From contig NC_135566.1 in assembly GCF_964340395.1 (NCBI RefSeq), positions 8,696,001-8,760,000 on the forward strand: 64,000 nucleotides of DNA. The letters run 5' to 3'. The translations under genes and the position numbers were made by a program. Every line of letters starts with the position of its first letter. Within the stretch, counting starts at the first letter, position 1. This document shows, one piece after another, positions 26,801 to 38,021 of the stretch. The notes beneath the pieces are model-generated. The model searched no databases. It saw only the letters and a program-made list of their open reading frames with translations, and was not told the origin of the DNA. Source of the stretch: Glandiceps talaboti (lineage: Eukaryota > Hemichordata > Enteropneusta > Spengelidae).

Positions 26801-27504
26801 TTTGTCCAGAAAAATCTCCATGTAACTACCTAGTTTCAATTTTTTTTGCTATAGAATAGAAAGATCAAAATCTTCAGCAATAATTAATAGATGTTTGAAA
26901 ATTCAAGAACTCTATCACATCTTGTGTATCACACCCAGGTTTCAACCATTGCAATGGAGGGGTGTTTGAGCAAGCAGCCAACCCCCACTTTATGAAAAAC
27001 TTACAGTGGAAGTGCCCCGGGGCACTAACGCGTTACAAAGTATGGTATATAAAATGTGAAACTATCACCATAATAATAGTTATGTATTCACTGAAAAGCA
27101 ACCCTTGACTGGGATGCCATCTGCAAGTTTTTGTTACGACAATTACTAGAGACCAGAATTGTTCAATTACAGTTACCATGGTAATTGCTTAGCTTCATTC
27201 ATAACTGTGTTGGTACATACATACATACATATCTATATGCAAGCATGGTGAAAGTACTATTAGAATATTTCATAAAACGTTTAACAGGGTCAAAAAGCGA
27301 AGTGTATTTTTTCTTCTAGAAAGTTTATGACTGTGTAGTTTGAATTCTAGTTGTTGTGCTGTACTGTGTAACATGTGAAACCCCAGAAGATTGTTTACTG
27401 CCAAAGAATTGAGATAGTTCATTAACTGAATCACTGTGTGTACTGTAGACTTATATGTTTCAGCTTCAAGGATAGTTTTGTAACATTAACTTTTGAACCA
27501 CAAT

Positions 27505-27575
27505 TGTGCCGTTGTCAACCCACTTGCATAATTTGGGACCTGGTAGGATAGAGGTAGCTATGTGAAGGATCTATC
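27505..27575 (+). mobile_element. SINE body fragment
   Basis: 'tgcataatttgggacctggt', 'aggatagaggtagctatgtg' and 'aaggatct' match the body of the SINE at 6250-6315. No tRNA-like head was seen upstream, so it is 5'-truncated. Confidence 0.55.
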
Positions 27576-27968
27576 CCTATGTGCTTACAAAGGCTGCAAT
27601 GTATAATAAGGTTATACATATTCTACCTGCCAACTGAAACTATCATAGACTACTAGCACCATACTGGGTCTGCACCAGGGGTAATAATTGTAAATGTCTT
27701 GAATATAGCGTTGGTAGGCAATGTACTGTTATGAATATGCACTATTTCATTATTATACCTAGCTATGAGGGCACTAGTAGATGTCTATTACCTCGAGGGC
27801 TGTTACATAGCAACTATTTCCTGAGGCAGAAAGCCAAAGGAAGTATCAGCTGGGTTAATATGACATCTACTAGTCACAAAATAAAGGCCAAGCAGGTGTT
27901 TTGTAACTCATAGTCTCGCTATTGTTTCCATTTTCTTAGTAAATCAGTGATAGGACTCCTATGCTACA

Positions 27969-28092
27969 TGTACTAGTGCCCTAGGGAAAATAAGAAAATG
28001 AATAGTGCCCACTGTATGCAAATTGAGATCACTAGTCCATACCACATGACACAATGTAAGCCAATCACTGAAGGTCATATGAAAACAATATG
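27969..28092 (-). repeat. Dispersed repeat family C, copy 2 (inverted)
   Basis: The reverse complement matches 4664-4796 and 46495-46622: 'ttttccctagggcactagt', 'gcaaattgagatcact' on the plus strand, and 'agccaatcactgaagg'. Confidence 0.75.
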
Positions 28093-28342
28093 TTATATAA
28101 TGTAATATGCATTTCCTTCACAATACCTCATGGAAGTTGGCTAGTACAATGAATAAATGTTCATTTGAATAATCATACTATTTTCCAATGTTCTGTCAGG
28201 CCCAGAAAATAGAAATAGTGTTGATACAAAGGACTTTAATTTCCACTGCCAATGTTTGACAGTTAATGTTAGTGGCTGGTGTCGATGAATGCAGACTATT
28301 GAAATATTGGTGTCCATCATACCTCAAGATAAAACTAAATTT

Positions 28343-28522
28343 ACCTATCTGTGATCTTTTTGTAGATGATAAGAAAATAGTTATGTGAATAAAATAGATG
28401 ATTAAACCCAGCCGTAAAGATGGTCTTGTTTTACTTGTGTGAGTAAAAGTTGGTTGAAATATATTCCATTTTTTTGAACAGCAGGAGTACATTGGAAAAT
28501 GAACACACACACACACACACAC
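28343..28522 (+). repeat. Dispersed repeat family F ending in (CA)n, copy 1
   Basis: 'gatgataag(a)aaatagtta', 'gtgaataaaat', 'agatggtctt', 'gtgagtaaaagtt', 'gaacagcagga' and then a CA run. The same order occurs at 32503-32713 in the same orientation. Confidence 0.65.
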
Positions 28523-28659
28523 AATACAATTCTCATCCATACAAAACCAAGGGGATATAAAAATATATATAGACACACATATACATAAATATATATATTA
28601 TGTAATTTCAATTGTATACATGCCTGTATATTATTATATATCCCTCTGTATACTCTGTA

Positions 28660-28673
28660 TACAGTACCATGGA

Positions 28674-28719
<46 letters not shown>

Positions 28720-28733
28720 TCCATAGTACTGTA
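28660..28733. repeat. (TA)n enclosed by a 19-bp inverted repeat
   Basis: tacagtaccatggataact (28660-28678) and agttatccatagtactgta (28715-28733) are complementary with one mismatch and enclose about 33 bp of TA. This would form a near-continuous hairpin. Confidence 0.8.
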
Positions 28734-29682
28734 TTGATTTGGATATTTTCACCACTAGAAATGTTTGCATTTTTTGCAGTCTCCAGCTAGTTCCAAACTA
28801 ATTTTTACTGATACATTGCTGTGTTCTAGCATATGTTTACGTTACAATCTGTTATTTTGGTTTGCTGTGTCACAAATCAAAGCAAAATCACAAATCACTG
28901 TGTAAACAGGCTTTATTGTGTTCATCTACAAGAAGGCATTTTGATTTTAGTCACTACTTCTTTTTGCATTTTTATTTTTCAGTGAAAATAGGCTTCAGCG
29001 AAAATTTGCGGGTTTACAGTATTTTCGTTTTGAGGTTCCAGGGCTCCCTTAGTCTTGTTCCTTTACAGTATCGTTACAATTTATACCTTCACTCACAGTA
29101 TAGTCAAGGCACTGACGAAAGGTGTTAATTATGGTTCAGCCCCATAGTGAGCAAAGCACAACAGCGCATGTCACTAGTAATAACGATCTGTCATCACCGC
29201 TCATTAAATATTCATTTGGTACAGCTGTTTTGACGATGTCCAATGTCCAACCAGGACTCCACCGCCAGTCCGTTTAAACTAAATCATGTAGGGACGCAAC
29301 AACATGATCACGTTTATATGAATGCTGTAGGAGGAGCACAGGAATGTGTGCTGATTGAGGGAATTTGACCAGACTGGTTTAACCACAGTCTGGTCATCCA
29401 GACTAAGACTCCCTGTAACTCTACATGAAAATTTCCAGACAAACCATTATTTCAATTTTATTGCATGCCTTACAAATAAAAATATACATTTTCATTGTGA
29501 TAAATTTTAATACTGGTTCTGACAAAACAAAAGCACTATGAACTATTTGTCAACGGTAGAGGGCCATACAAAATCTCGTTTAGTCTCGCGCAGTCTGAGT
29601 CTCGCGTGTCTTACAGCATAAGAGCTAGAGGTCAAAGTTGAAATTTTAAAGACGCTTATTTATATCATGGAAGTAGAACCCC

Positions 29683-29799
29683 ATGTTTAAACATCGCCGC
29701 GAGTTTTGGAAAGACATTGAAGACAACATGTTATCTCCTGATATACCTGACACTTCACTGTCTCTCAGACACAGATTTAAAGTAGATTTCTTTCGGAAG
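29683..29799 (+). CDS. Zinc-finger gene exon 1
   Basis: 39 codons, MFKHRREFWKDIEDNML to VDFFRK, donor gtgaga. An upstream ATG at 29667 opens a 7-codon frame that overlaps this start (stop 29688-29690). Confidence 0.75.
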
Positions 29800-32008
29800 G
29801 TGAGACAACACAATGCTTTTTGTTTTTTACTTCAACGGGACGGACCTTGGGCGTCAAGTGCACGTTACTCTGCCATGTCTGCCGCACCACAGACACTTGC
29901 TTCCCGAGATGTGTTTAAAAATGTAATTAAATATCGATAATATTGATATATTTGACCGATAATATGGTGAAGGGGTAAAATAACTTGGGTTTATATTATA
30001 CTAGGATCGCGTAAGTCCAGCACCCATCGAAATATATATGTTCGCGGTAAAGTAATAAAAATGTATAATATATATAATTAATTTTCCAGACTAATTATTT
30101 TCTCACTTCCCTTCAAAACAGTTACAAGAACTGATCGAGAAGCTAGGATGTAGTGTTTTTGTTATGGTCTCAGAAGACGAAGTATCCTCCAAATACATGG
30201 GAAGTGAGAAGTTTGTGAGAAAGTTTCAAACTACAGGCCTCAAAGCCAAACCTCAAGATGTTCTCGTGAGAGAAATCGTCACAATGGAGAAACAGTTTGA
30301 TGATAATAGGGAGAAAGATGGGAGAAAGAAGGATACAAATGTAGTGTATACAAAGAGGAGTGAGGATCTTATCACCAGAGGAACTGTCGGAAATGATGGA
30401 AGAAACATGACTGTTGACATGGAAACTGTGTCAAGTTTTAGAGATGAAGTAACACTCCATGGTCTGTCTCATTTCGAGAATGATGAAGAAAGTGGAGGTA
30501 AAGTCACAAATGGAATTATGAGAAATAAAAAGAAAGCCTGTGAGGTGGATATTTTGGAGGAAGATATGGAAGTGTTAGACACTGATGTCTTAGAAGATGA
30601 TGGATGTGATGACGATGAAGATTCAGATGTGAACATTGTAAATGTCGTAGTTGAAAGAGATGAGAATGTACCGGAAATTGGTTCAGAAGTTGAAGCTCAG
30701 ATCATGTCTGAGAGCACACAGGTAGAAGATGTACAAACAATTGCTGAAATTGAACCAGATGTTGAAAAAAACAAAAAGACAGAGGATTTTGTCAGTGAAA
30801 AGAAAAATGAATATCTTAGGGAATGTGAATCTGAAAGCAGGACACATGGTAACATGAGGAGTCCTCATACCAGTTATAGTTCCCTCACTAATGAACAAAT
30901 GATGGAGATGGCTGGCATAGGGTCAAAGGTCACCAGGGTATTAACTAATTTTCCCATAAGAATGAATATTTCAACAAATGTAAAATTTCAACTGGGGGAT
31001 GATGTGCAGACTTTCAAGGATAGACTAAGGAGAGCTATGAAAGAAGACAACAATCACAACTCATACTTCTGTGACAAATGTGGCTATGGGTTTAAAAAGC
31101 CACATTTTTTGGAGATCCACAATCTACGAGGGATGTGCGTGCAGAGGAAATGCAAATATTGTGGCGTGAAATTACTCTACAAAGAGTGGATGGAGCACTA
31201 TGTGAATGATCACTTTGACAAAATGAAGATAGCAAAATGTAAAACTTGTGGAAAAGAATATTGGTCAAGATGGATTCTGGAAAGCCGACACTTACCGTTG
31301 CATAGGGGTGACGACATCGTCAAATGTGAAAAATGCAACACAACATGCAAGAGAAGATTAATCGCACGTCATATGTTGGCTGTCCATGCAAGCAAGAAAT
31401 TTGATTGTCCTATATGTGATAGGAGCTTTAGAATGAGAAAGTATCTGACACAACACCTTCAAATTCACAAGAGGAGGAAGTTTAAATGTCGACTTTGTGA
31501 TGTAGAGGTTGCCAGTGAGCATTCTCTCAGATCCCATGTGGAATTCTCACACACGAAGAAGGATTTTCGATGTGAGGATTGTGGTGAAACTTTTCATACT
31601 AGAGACGATTTAGACTCGCATGCCAGTCAACATACGACTAAACCTGACCTTCAGTGTAAAGATTGCGGTAAAGTTTTCCAATCATTATATAAACTGAAAC
31701 ATCACAGGAGATATACTCATGGTGTGAAGAAAGTCCAGTGCGAGGTTTGCGGATTGCAATTCGTTTCCAAGTTTAAGCTAAATCGTCATCAGCAAATTCA
31801 TTTTGCAAATGGAGTGTTTCCTTGTCATTTATGCGGTAAAAAGTTTGGTTTGAAAGTATACTTAAATCGACACATACAACGCCATTCTGATGAAAAACGG
31901 TATAAATGCGAATACTGCGAATACCGATGTAAATGTCCCAAGAGTTTGAAGTCACATAGGATTAAAATTCATCAGAGGTCAGAGGTCAACAAGCACTTCC
32001 TTTCATGA
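29683..32008 (+). CDS. C2H2 zinc-finger protein, 667 residues, two exons
   Basis: Probable nuclear DNA-binding protein. Exons 29683-29799 (39 codons) and 30122-32008 join in phase 0 (donor gtgaga, acceptor aaaacag); stop TGA at 32006-32008. An in-frame TAG at 29674-29676 fixes the ATG at 29683 as the first in frame. Residues ~1-350 have no named domain: a short N-terminal segment (HRREFWKDIE), a charged region, and an acidic run near DILEEDMEVLDTDVLEDDG. From about residue 353 to the end there are 10-11 tandem C2H2-type fingers (CDKCGYGF, CKYCG, CKTCG, CEKCN, CPICD, CRLCD, CEDCG, CKDCG, CEVCG, CHLCG, CEYCE). The first has an odd histidine/cysteine end (HNLRGMC). Linkers mostly differ from the TGEKP consensus, so it is not a typical KRAB-type array. 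No KRAB, BTB or SCAN domain is visible. Target unknown. Confidence 0.93.
30122..32008 (+). CDS. Zinc-finger gene exon 2
   Basis: Acceptor ccttcaaaacag; starts LQELIEKLGCSVFVMVSEDE. It carries the acidic region and all the fingers on one exon, ending NKHFLS. Without exon 1 the first ATG would be at 30164. Confidence 0.93.
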   Translation, partial: LQELIEKLGCSVFVMVSEDEVSSKYMGSEKFVRKFQTTGLKAKPQDVLVREIVTMEKQFDDNREKDGRKKDTNVVYTKRSEDLITRGTVGNDGRNMTVDMETVSSFRDEVTLHGLSHFENDEESGGKVTNGIMRNKKKACEVDILEEDMEVLDTDVLEDDGCDDDEDSDVNIVNVVVERDENVPEIGSEVEAQIMSESTQVEDVQTIAEIEPDVEKNKKTEDFVSEKKNEYLRECESESRTHGNMRSPHTSYSSLTNEQMMEMAGIGSKVTRVLTNFPIRMNISTNVKFQLGDDVQTFKDRLRRAMKEDNNHNSYFCDKCGYGFKKPHFLEIHNLRGMCVQRKCKYCGVKLLYKEWMEHYVNDHFDKMKIAKCKTCGKEYWSRWILESRHLPLHRGDDIVKCEKCNTTCKRRLIARHMLAVHASKKFDCPICDRSFRMRKYLTQHLQIHKRRKFKCRLCDVEVASEHSLRSHVEFSHTKKDFRCEDCGETFHTRDDLDSHASQHTTKPDLQCKDCGKVFQSLYKLKHHRRYTHGVKKVQCEVCGLQFVSKFKLNRHQQIHFANGVFPCHLCGKKFGLKVYLNRHIQRHSDEKRYKCEYCEYRCKCPKSLKSHRIKIHQRSEVNKHFLS

Positions 32009-32212
32009 CATGATGTAATTGTTCAGATACAAGATTTACCAGCACTCATATCTCATCATGAGTCAAAGTCATGCAAAGAAAGAAGCTATATATAATTTCA
32101 CGAATTATGTAGAAGATTACATGTGGGAGGTGTTTTCTCAACAAAAGTCAATGCTCAGTATTCATGTCAAGGAATGTCACTCATAAACATGTTTGGGTTA
32201 TAAATTGAATTT

Positions 32213-32396
32213 GTGAACCCTTAGCCTACCTGTAGACTTGAGAACAGCTATCGCTACATTCTCCCGCTATCCTAACAGACATTTTGAATTTTCGCTCCGT
32301 TCCCTGCGGAGCGAAAATTCAAACCTTCAAAATGTCAGTTAGGGTAGCGGAATAGTGATAGCCGATCTCAAGTCTACAGGTAGGCAAGTGAATCCT
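32213..32396. mobile_element. Fold-back MITE in the zinc-finger 3' UTR
   Basis: Arms of about 75 bp: gcctacctgtagacttgaga at 32224 and its complement ending 32385, with an innermost hairpin 'gaattttcgctccg' / 'cggagcgaaaattc'. The flanks gtgaaccct (32213-32221) and gtgaatcct (32388-32396) look like a 9-bp target duplication with one change. Confidence 0.8.
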
Positions 32397-32502
32397 GTGT
32401 TGATAAAATTGCACATAACTTTGATCTTGGCATTAAAATGGCAACCATGTGTAACTTTTAATGACATGGTTGCAGTGCCTTGTCTGTTTAGTCACAAGGT
32501 GC

Positions 32503-32657
32503 ATCTGTGAACTTATTGTAGGTGATAAGGAAGTAGTTAATCTGTGAATAAAATCAATGATAAAACCTAGCAGAGATGGTCTTCTGGTTTATTTGTGAGT
32601 AAAAGTTTGATAAAATTGTTTCATGTTATGAACAGGAATACAATGACTCACACGCAT

Positions 32658-32713
<56 letters not shown>
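32503..32713 (+). repeat. Dispersed repeat family F ending in (CA)n, copy 2
   Basis: It matches 28343-28522 ('gtgaataaaatc', 'agatggtctt', 'gtgagtaaaagttt', 'gaacaggaatac') and ends in a ~50-bp CA run (32660-32713). Confidence 0.65.
32547..32552 (+). terminator. Candidate poly(A) signal AATAAA of the zinc-finger gene
   Basis: AATAAA 539 bp after the stop. It lies inside family F repeat copy 2. The other copy has the same hexamer at 28388-28393. Confidence 0.4.
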
Positions 32714-32718
<5 letters not shown>

Positions 32719-33985
32719 AACAAACACACACACTCACACACAATATTCGACTTTGAGTGAATCTCTGCGAAAACTGACCTGAACTACCCATAATCCTTCA
32801 GAAATAGCTCTGGATGTATTGCTACAGTGTAGTGGTAGTGTACATGCTGTACATATGCTGTTGCACACATATTTTGGGGTGCTTACAAACAAGAGTTTAA
32901 TGGTAAAATTTAAAAAGTTTATTGTGAATTTGTTATGTAGTTTTGAGATGGATTTTATGTGTTATGGGGAAGGAAAGCAGGAATTATTAACATTCCAAAT
33001 TCAAGACAAATCACCCTAATAGGTGATGAACAACTCTCATTATTATTGAATTTGTTATTCTTGTTGCTAAGCGTTATATTTGTATTTCAAAGTTTTAGAA
33101 AACAATAACCAGATCTGATGGCGTACAAAAAGTTTCATTTTGCGGTTAGAAAAAGTAAATTAAATCACATTTTAAGAAATACCTGATACCCGTAATTTTC
33201 TCTTTCATCGTGACATGAATAAAAAAAAATAAAAAATTTAAAACTCGTCACGATTAGAGACCTTTGTGTATGAGGGCGCCCATCACAGCGTACCATGATA
33301 CAGACCCAAGCCAGGTTGGGTTGCTAGGATACATACTCAATATTTCAGATCGGTAGCTAGGGCTGTTTGCAGTCTGAAATTCGACTTATTACGTAACAAT
33401 TGAAAAATGTCAGTTTATTTTTATTGCTAATAGCAACACGAACCCATAATTCAATTAAAAATATTACTAAAATATGATTTATTAACTATGTAAATATCCT
33501 CTGTATTATTGATAATTGGGATGATATTTTTGAAAGTATTCAATATCAGATTATCTAAATAACGGTCAAAGATTTTGGATTTGAAAGATAGTCTTGAATG
33601 TATTATAATGAAGTTAACTAATTTTCTCTCAATTAATAAAACTTTCCCATCGCAATATTGTGCCTTCTTTTAATTAATCACCTAAAACGGTAACAGAGCA
33701 CCCTTCATATTTAAATGAAAATGTGACGATTTGAACTCGTTGATTAAAAATACTTCCGTGAGAGTTTGATGAGGTGAACAAGAAGTCAATGAAGACGTAA
33801 GTATAGAGGTAAGTAAAGTAGACACACACATTATGCAGACGTCTGTACTGTTATAGTCTAAAAAGAAATTGTTTCTCTCTGGAATACGATTTTTTTAAAA
33901 ATGACCACAGATGAAGTAAAGGCATGAAGGTGTATATGGAAATAGAAGTAAATTTTGCCTTTTTACATCCAAAAATATGTTTACA
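32714..33985. other. Intergenic, no gene seen
   Basis: AT-rich unique-looking sequence. Nothing coding or repetitive is clear. Short phrase 'gagggcgccc' at 33271-33280 recalls the hairpin near 8880. Confidence 0.4.
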
Positions 33986-34027
33986 CCTAATAAACAAAAT
34001 TGCGTGGTTCCCGATTACGCTCAATTT
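33986..34027 (+). repeat. Left ~40-bp direct repeat bounding the satellite
   Basis: 'cctaataaacaaaattgcg' then 'tggttcccgattacgctcaa' matches 37984-38021 with several changes. Between it and the first unit lie about 100 bp with a G-run and T-run. Confidence 0.75.
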
Positions 34028-34130
34028 CTAGAACAGATGGGGGGGGGGGGGTGATTTTTTATTTTATTTTTTTTTCATGTGTGAGTGACTAGTTCAGGTT
34101 TTCGTTTGTTTTCCAAATGGTCTGTGTGTG

Positions 34131-37100
34131 TTGTAAGAAATCTTGAAGGTATGTTTATATTGAAAGTATGCGATTTTCCGTTAATTTTTCTATTAATTTT
34201 TTCAAATTTTAATTTTAATTTTTCAAAAACCACTCTAAATTACATGTTTGCTATTATGAAACGTAAAAGAGATGATTTGGTTTGTCCGTGGACACGTTAT
34301 TCTTGGTAAAACAGGAAAAAGCGGCATTTTTCAACTCTTACGTAATAATGCGTTTTTGCAGTCCAAACGGCCCCAATTTTGCGTTTTTTGACCTCTGTGA
34401 AGAAATCGACTTTTGGCGATGTATACTGTCAGTGTCATCTAGAGTTGACCTATCATTATAAATGCATAAATTAAAGTATTGCGAGTTGTAAGAAATCTTG
34501 AATTTAAGTTTATGAAAGTATGGCATGTTTCATTAATTTTTTGTATTAATTTTTTCAGAAATATTTATTATAATTTTTCAAAAACCACTCTCAATTACAT
34601 GTTTGATATTATGAAACGTAAAAGAGATGATTTGCTTTGGCCGTGGACATGTTATTCTTGGTAAAACAGGAAAAAGCGGCATTTTTCAACTCTTACGTAA
34701 TAATGCGTTTTTGCAGTCCAAACGGCCCCAATTTTGCGTTTTTTGACCTCAGTGAAGAAATCGACTTTTGGCGATGTAAACTGTCATCTAGAGTTGACCT
34801 ATCATTATAAATGCATAAATTAAAGTATTGCGAGTTGTAAGAAATCTTGAATTTAAGTTTATGAAAGTATGGCATGTTTCATTAATTTTTTGTATTAATT
34901 TTTTCAGAAATATTTATTATAATTTTTCAAAAACCACTCTCAATTACATGTTTGATATTATGAAACGTAAAAGAGATGATTTGGTTTGGCCGTGGACATG
35001 TTATTCTTGGTAAAACAGGAAAAAGTGGCATTTTTCAACTCTTACGTAATAATGCGTTTTTGCAGTCCAAACGGCCCCAATTTTGCGTTTTTTGACCTTT
35101 GTGAAGAAATCGACTTTTGGCGATGTAAACTGCCATCTAGAGTTGACCAATCATCATAAATGCATAAATTAAAGTGTTGCGAGTTGTAAGAAATCTTGAA
35201 TTTAAGTTTATATCGAAAGTATGGCATTTTTCATTAATTTTTGTATTAATTTTTTCAGAAATATTTATTATAATTTTTCAAAAACCACTCTCAATTACGT
35301 GTTTGATATTATGAAACGTAAAAGAGATGATTTGCTTTGGCCGTGGACATGTTATTCTTGGTAAAAAAGGAAAAAACGGCATTTTTCAACTCTTACGCAA
35401 TAATGCGTTTTTGCAGTCCAAACGGTCCCAATTTCGCGTTTTTTGACCTTTGTGAAGAAATCGACTTTTGGCGATGTATACTGCCATCTACAGTTGACCT
35501 TATATTTACCTTCGCCTTTCTCAGGCTGGTGCAGCGTTCACTTCATCGCCAATAATGTCCACGCAAATAAATAAATAATATCCTAATTTTATTTTACATT
35601 TTTATATAATGTATCATCTGAAAATGAAACTAGCATTATAAATGAATAAAGTAAACACACGCATGTGTTGAGTTGTAAGAAATCGTGAAGGTAAGTTAAT
35701 AATGAAAGTATGCGATTTTCCGTTAATTTTTCTAATAATTTTTTCAGAAATATTTATTATAATTTTTCAAAAACCACTCTCAATTACATGTTTGATATTA
35801 TGAAACGTAAAAGAGATGATTTGGTTTGTCCGTGGACACGTTATTCTTGGTAAAACAGGAAAAAGCGGCATTTTTCAACTCTTACGTAATAATGCGTTTT
35901 TGCAGTCCAAACGGCCCCAATTTTGCGTTTTTTGACCTCTGTGAAGAAATCGATTTTTGGCGATGTATACTGTCATCTAGAGTTGACCTATCATTATAAA
36001 TGCATAAATTAAAGTATTGCGAGTTGTAAGAAATCTTGAATTTAAGTTTATGAAAGTATGGCATGTTTCATTAATTTTTTGTATTAATTTTTTCAGAAAT
36101 ATTTATTATAATTTTTCAAAAACCACTCTCAATTACATGTTTGATATTATGAAACGTAAAAGAGGTGATTTGGTTTGGCCGTGGACATGTTATTCTTGGT
36201 AAAACAGGAAGAAGCGGCATTTTTCAACTCTTACGTAATAATGCGTTTTTGCAGTCCAAACGGCCCCAATTTTGCGTTTTTTGACCTTTGTGAAGAAATC
36301 GACTTTTGGCGATGTAAACTGCCATCTAGAGTTGACCAATCATTATAAATGCATAAATTAAAGTGTTGCGAGTTGTAAGAAATCTTGAATTTAAGTTTAT
36401 ATCGAAAGTATGGCATTTTTCATTAATTTTTGTATTAATTTTTTCAGAAATATTTATTATAATTTTTCAAAAACCACTCTCAATAACGTGCTTGATATTA
36501 TGAAACGTAAAAGAGATGATTTGGTTTGGCCGTGGACATGTTATTCTTGGTAAAACAGGAAAAAACGGCATTTTTCAACTCTTACGTAATAATGCGTTTT
36601 TGCAGTCCAAACGGTCCCAATTTCGCGTTTTTTGACCTTTGTGAAGAAATCGACTTTTGGCGATGTATACTGCCATCTACAGTTGACCTTATATTTACCT
36701 TCGCCTTTCTCAGGCTGGCGTAGCGTTCACTTCATCGCCAATAATGTCCACGCAAATAAAAAAAATAATATCCTAATTTTATTTTACATTTTTATATAAT
36801 GTATCATCTGAAAATGAAACTAGCATTATAAATTAATAAAGCATGTGTTGAGTTGTAAGAAATCGTGGTGAAGGTAAGTTTATAATGAAAGTATGCGATT
36901 TTCAGTTAATTTTTCTAATAATTTTTACAAACATTTATTTTAATCTATCAAAAACCCACTCTAGATTATATGTTTGATATTATGAAAAGTAAAAAAGATG
37001 ATCTGGTTTGGCCGTGGACACGTTATTCTTGGTAAAACAGGAAAAAGCGGCATTTTTCAACTCTTACGTAATAATGCGTTTTTGCAGTCCAAACGGCCCT

Positions 37101-37985
37101 AATTTCGCGTTTTTTGACCTTTGTGAAGAAATCGACTTATGGCGATGTAAACTGCCGTCTAGAGTTGACCTATCATTATAAATGCATAAATTAAAGTATT
37201 GCGAGTTGTAAGAAATCTTGAATTTAAGTTTATGAAAGTATGGCATGTTTCATTAATTTTTTGTATTAATTTTTTCAGAAATATTTATTATAATTTTTCA
37301 AAAACCACTCTCAATTACATGTTTGATATTATGAAACGTAAAAGAGATGATTTGGTTTGGCCGTGGACATGTTATTCTTGGTAAAACAGGAAAAAACGGC
37401 ATTTTTCAACTCTTACGCAATAATGCGTTTTTGCAGTCCAAACGGCCCAAATTTCGCGTTTTTTGACCTTTGTGAAGAAATCGACTTTTGGCCATGTATA
37501 CTGCCATCTACAGTTGACCTTATATTTACCTTCGCCTTTCTCAGGCTGGCGTAGCGTTCACTTCATCGCCAATAATGTTCACGCAAATAAATAAATAATA
37601 TCCTAATTTTATTTTACATTTTTATATAATGTATCATCTGAAAATGAAACTAGCATCATAAATGAATAAAGTAAACACACGCATGTGCTGTGGAGTTGTA
37701 AGAAATCTTGAAAGTAAGTTTATAATAAACGTATGCGATTTTGCGTTAATTTTCCTGATAACTTTTTCAAAATATCTATTTTAATTTATCAAAAACCCAC
37801 TCTAAATTACATGTTTGCTATTACGGAACGTAAAAAAGATGATTTTCTTTGGCCGTGGACAGGTTATTATTGGTAACAGACAGAAAAGTTGCATTTTTCA
37901 ACTCTTACGTAATAACGCTTTTTTGCAGTCCAAACGGCCCCAATTTTGCGTTTTTTGACCTTTGTGAAGAAATCGACTTTTGGCC
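34131..37985. repeat. ~350-bp satellite with shrinking higher-order structure
   Basis: ttgtaagaaatc(t/g)tga marks unit starts at 34131, 34486, 34835, 35184, 35673, 36024, 36373, 36853, 37206 and 37696. Three unit types: A1 ('gtatgcgatttt'), A2 ('gtatggcatgtttcatt'), and long B units (480-490 bp) with an extra ~130 bp ('cttcgcctttctcaggctgg', 'cacttcatcgccaataatgt'). Order: A1-A2-A2-B, A1-A2-B, A1-B, partial A1. The ~60-residue open frames on both strands recur because the sequence recurs. Confidence 0.95.
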
Positions 37986-38021
37986 TAACAAAAAATTGTG
38001 TGGTTCCGATTATGCTCAATT
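37984..38021 (+). repeat. Right ~40-bp direct repeat bounding the satellite
   Basis: 'cctaacaaaaaattgtg' then 'tggttccgattatgctcaa'. The last, truncated satellite unit runs straight into it. Confidence 0.75.

Larger units (their letters stand above)
25625..29682. other. ASL 3' flank to zinc-finger gene
   Basis: No supported coding sequence. It holds the fold-back, minisatellite, SINE fragment, family C and F copies listed separately, a small hairpin at 29366-29396 (tgaccagactg / cagtctggtca), and a CpG-containing stretch at 29570-29620 that may be the zinc-finger gene's promoter. Confidence 0.5.

Noticed and set aside
34085-37554. Recurrent 60-72-residue frames on both strands, apparently conserved
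   Set aside because: They recur because the satellite unit recurs. The unit length is not a multiple of three, and there is no start context, splice signal or known motif.
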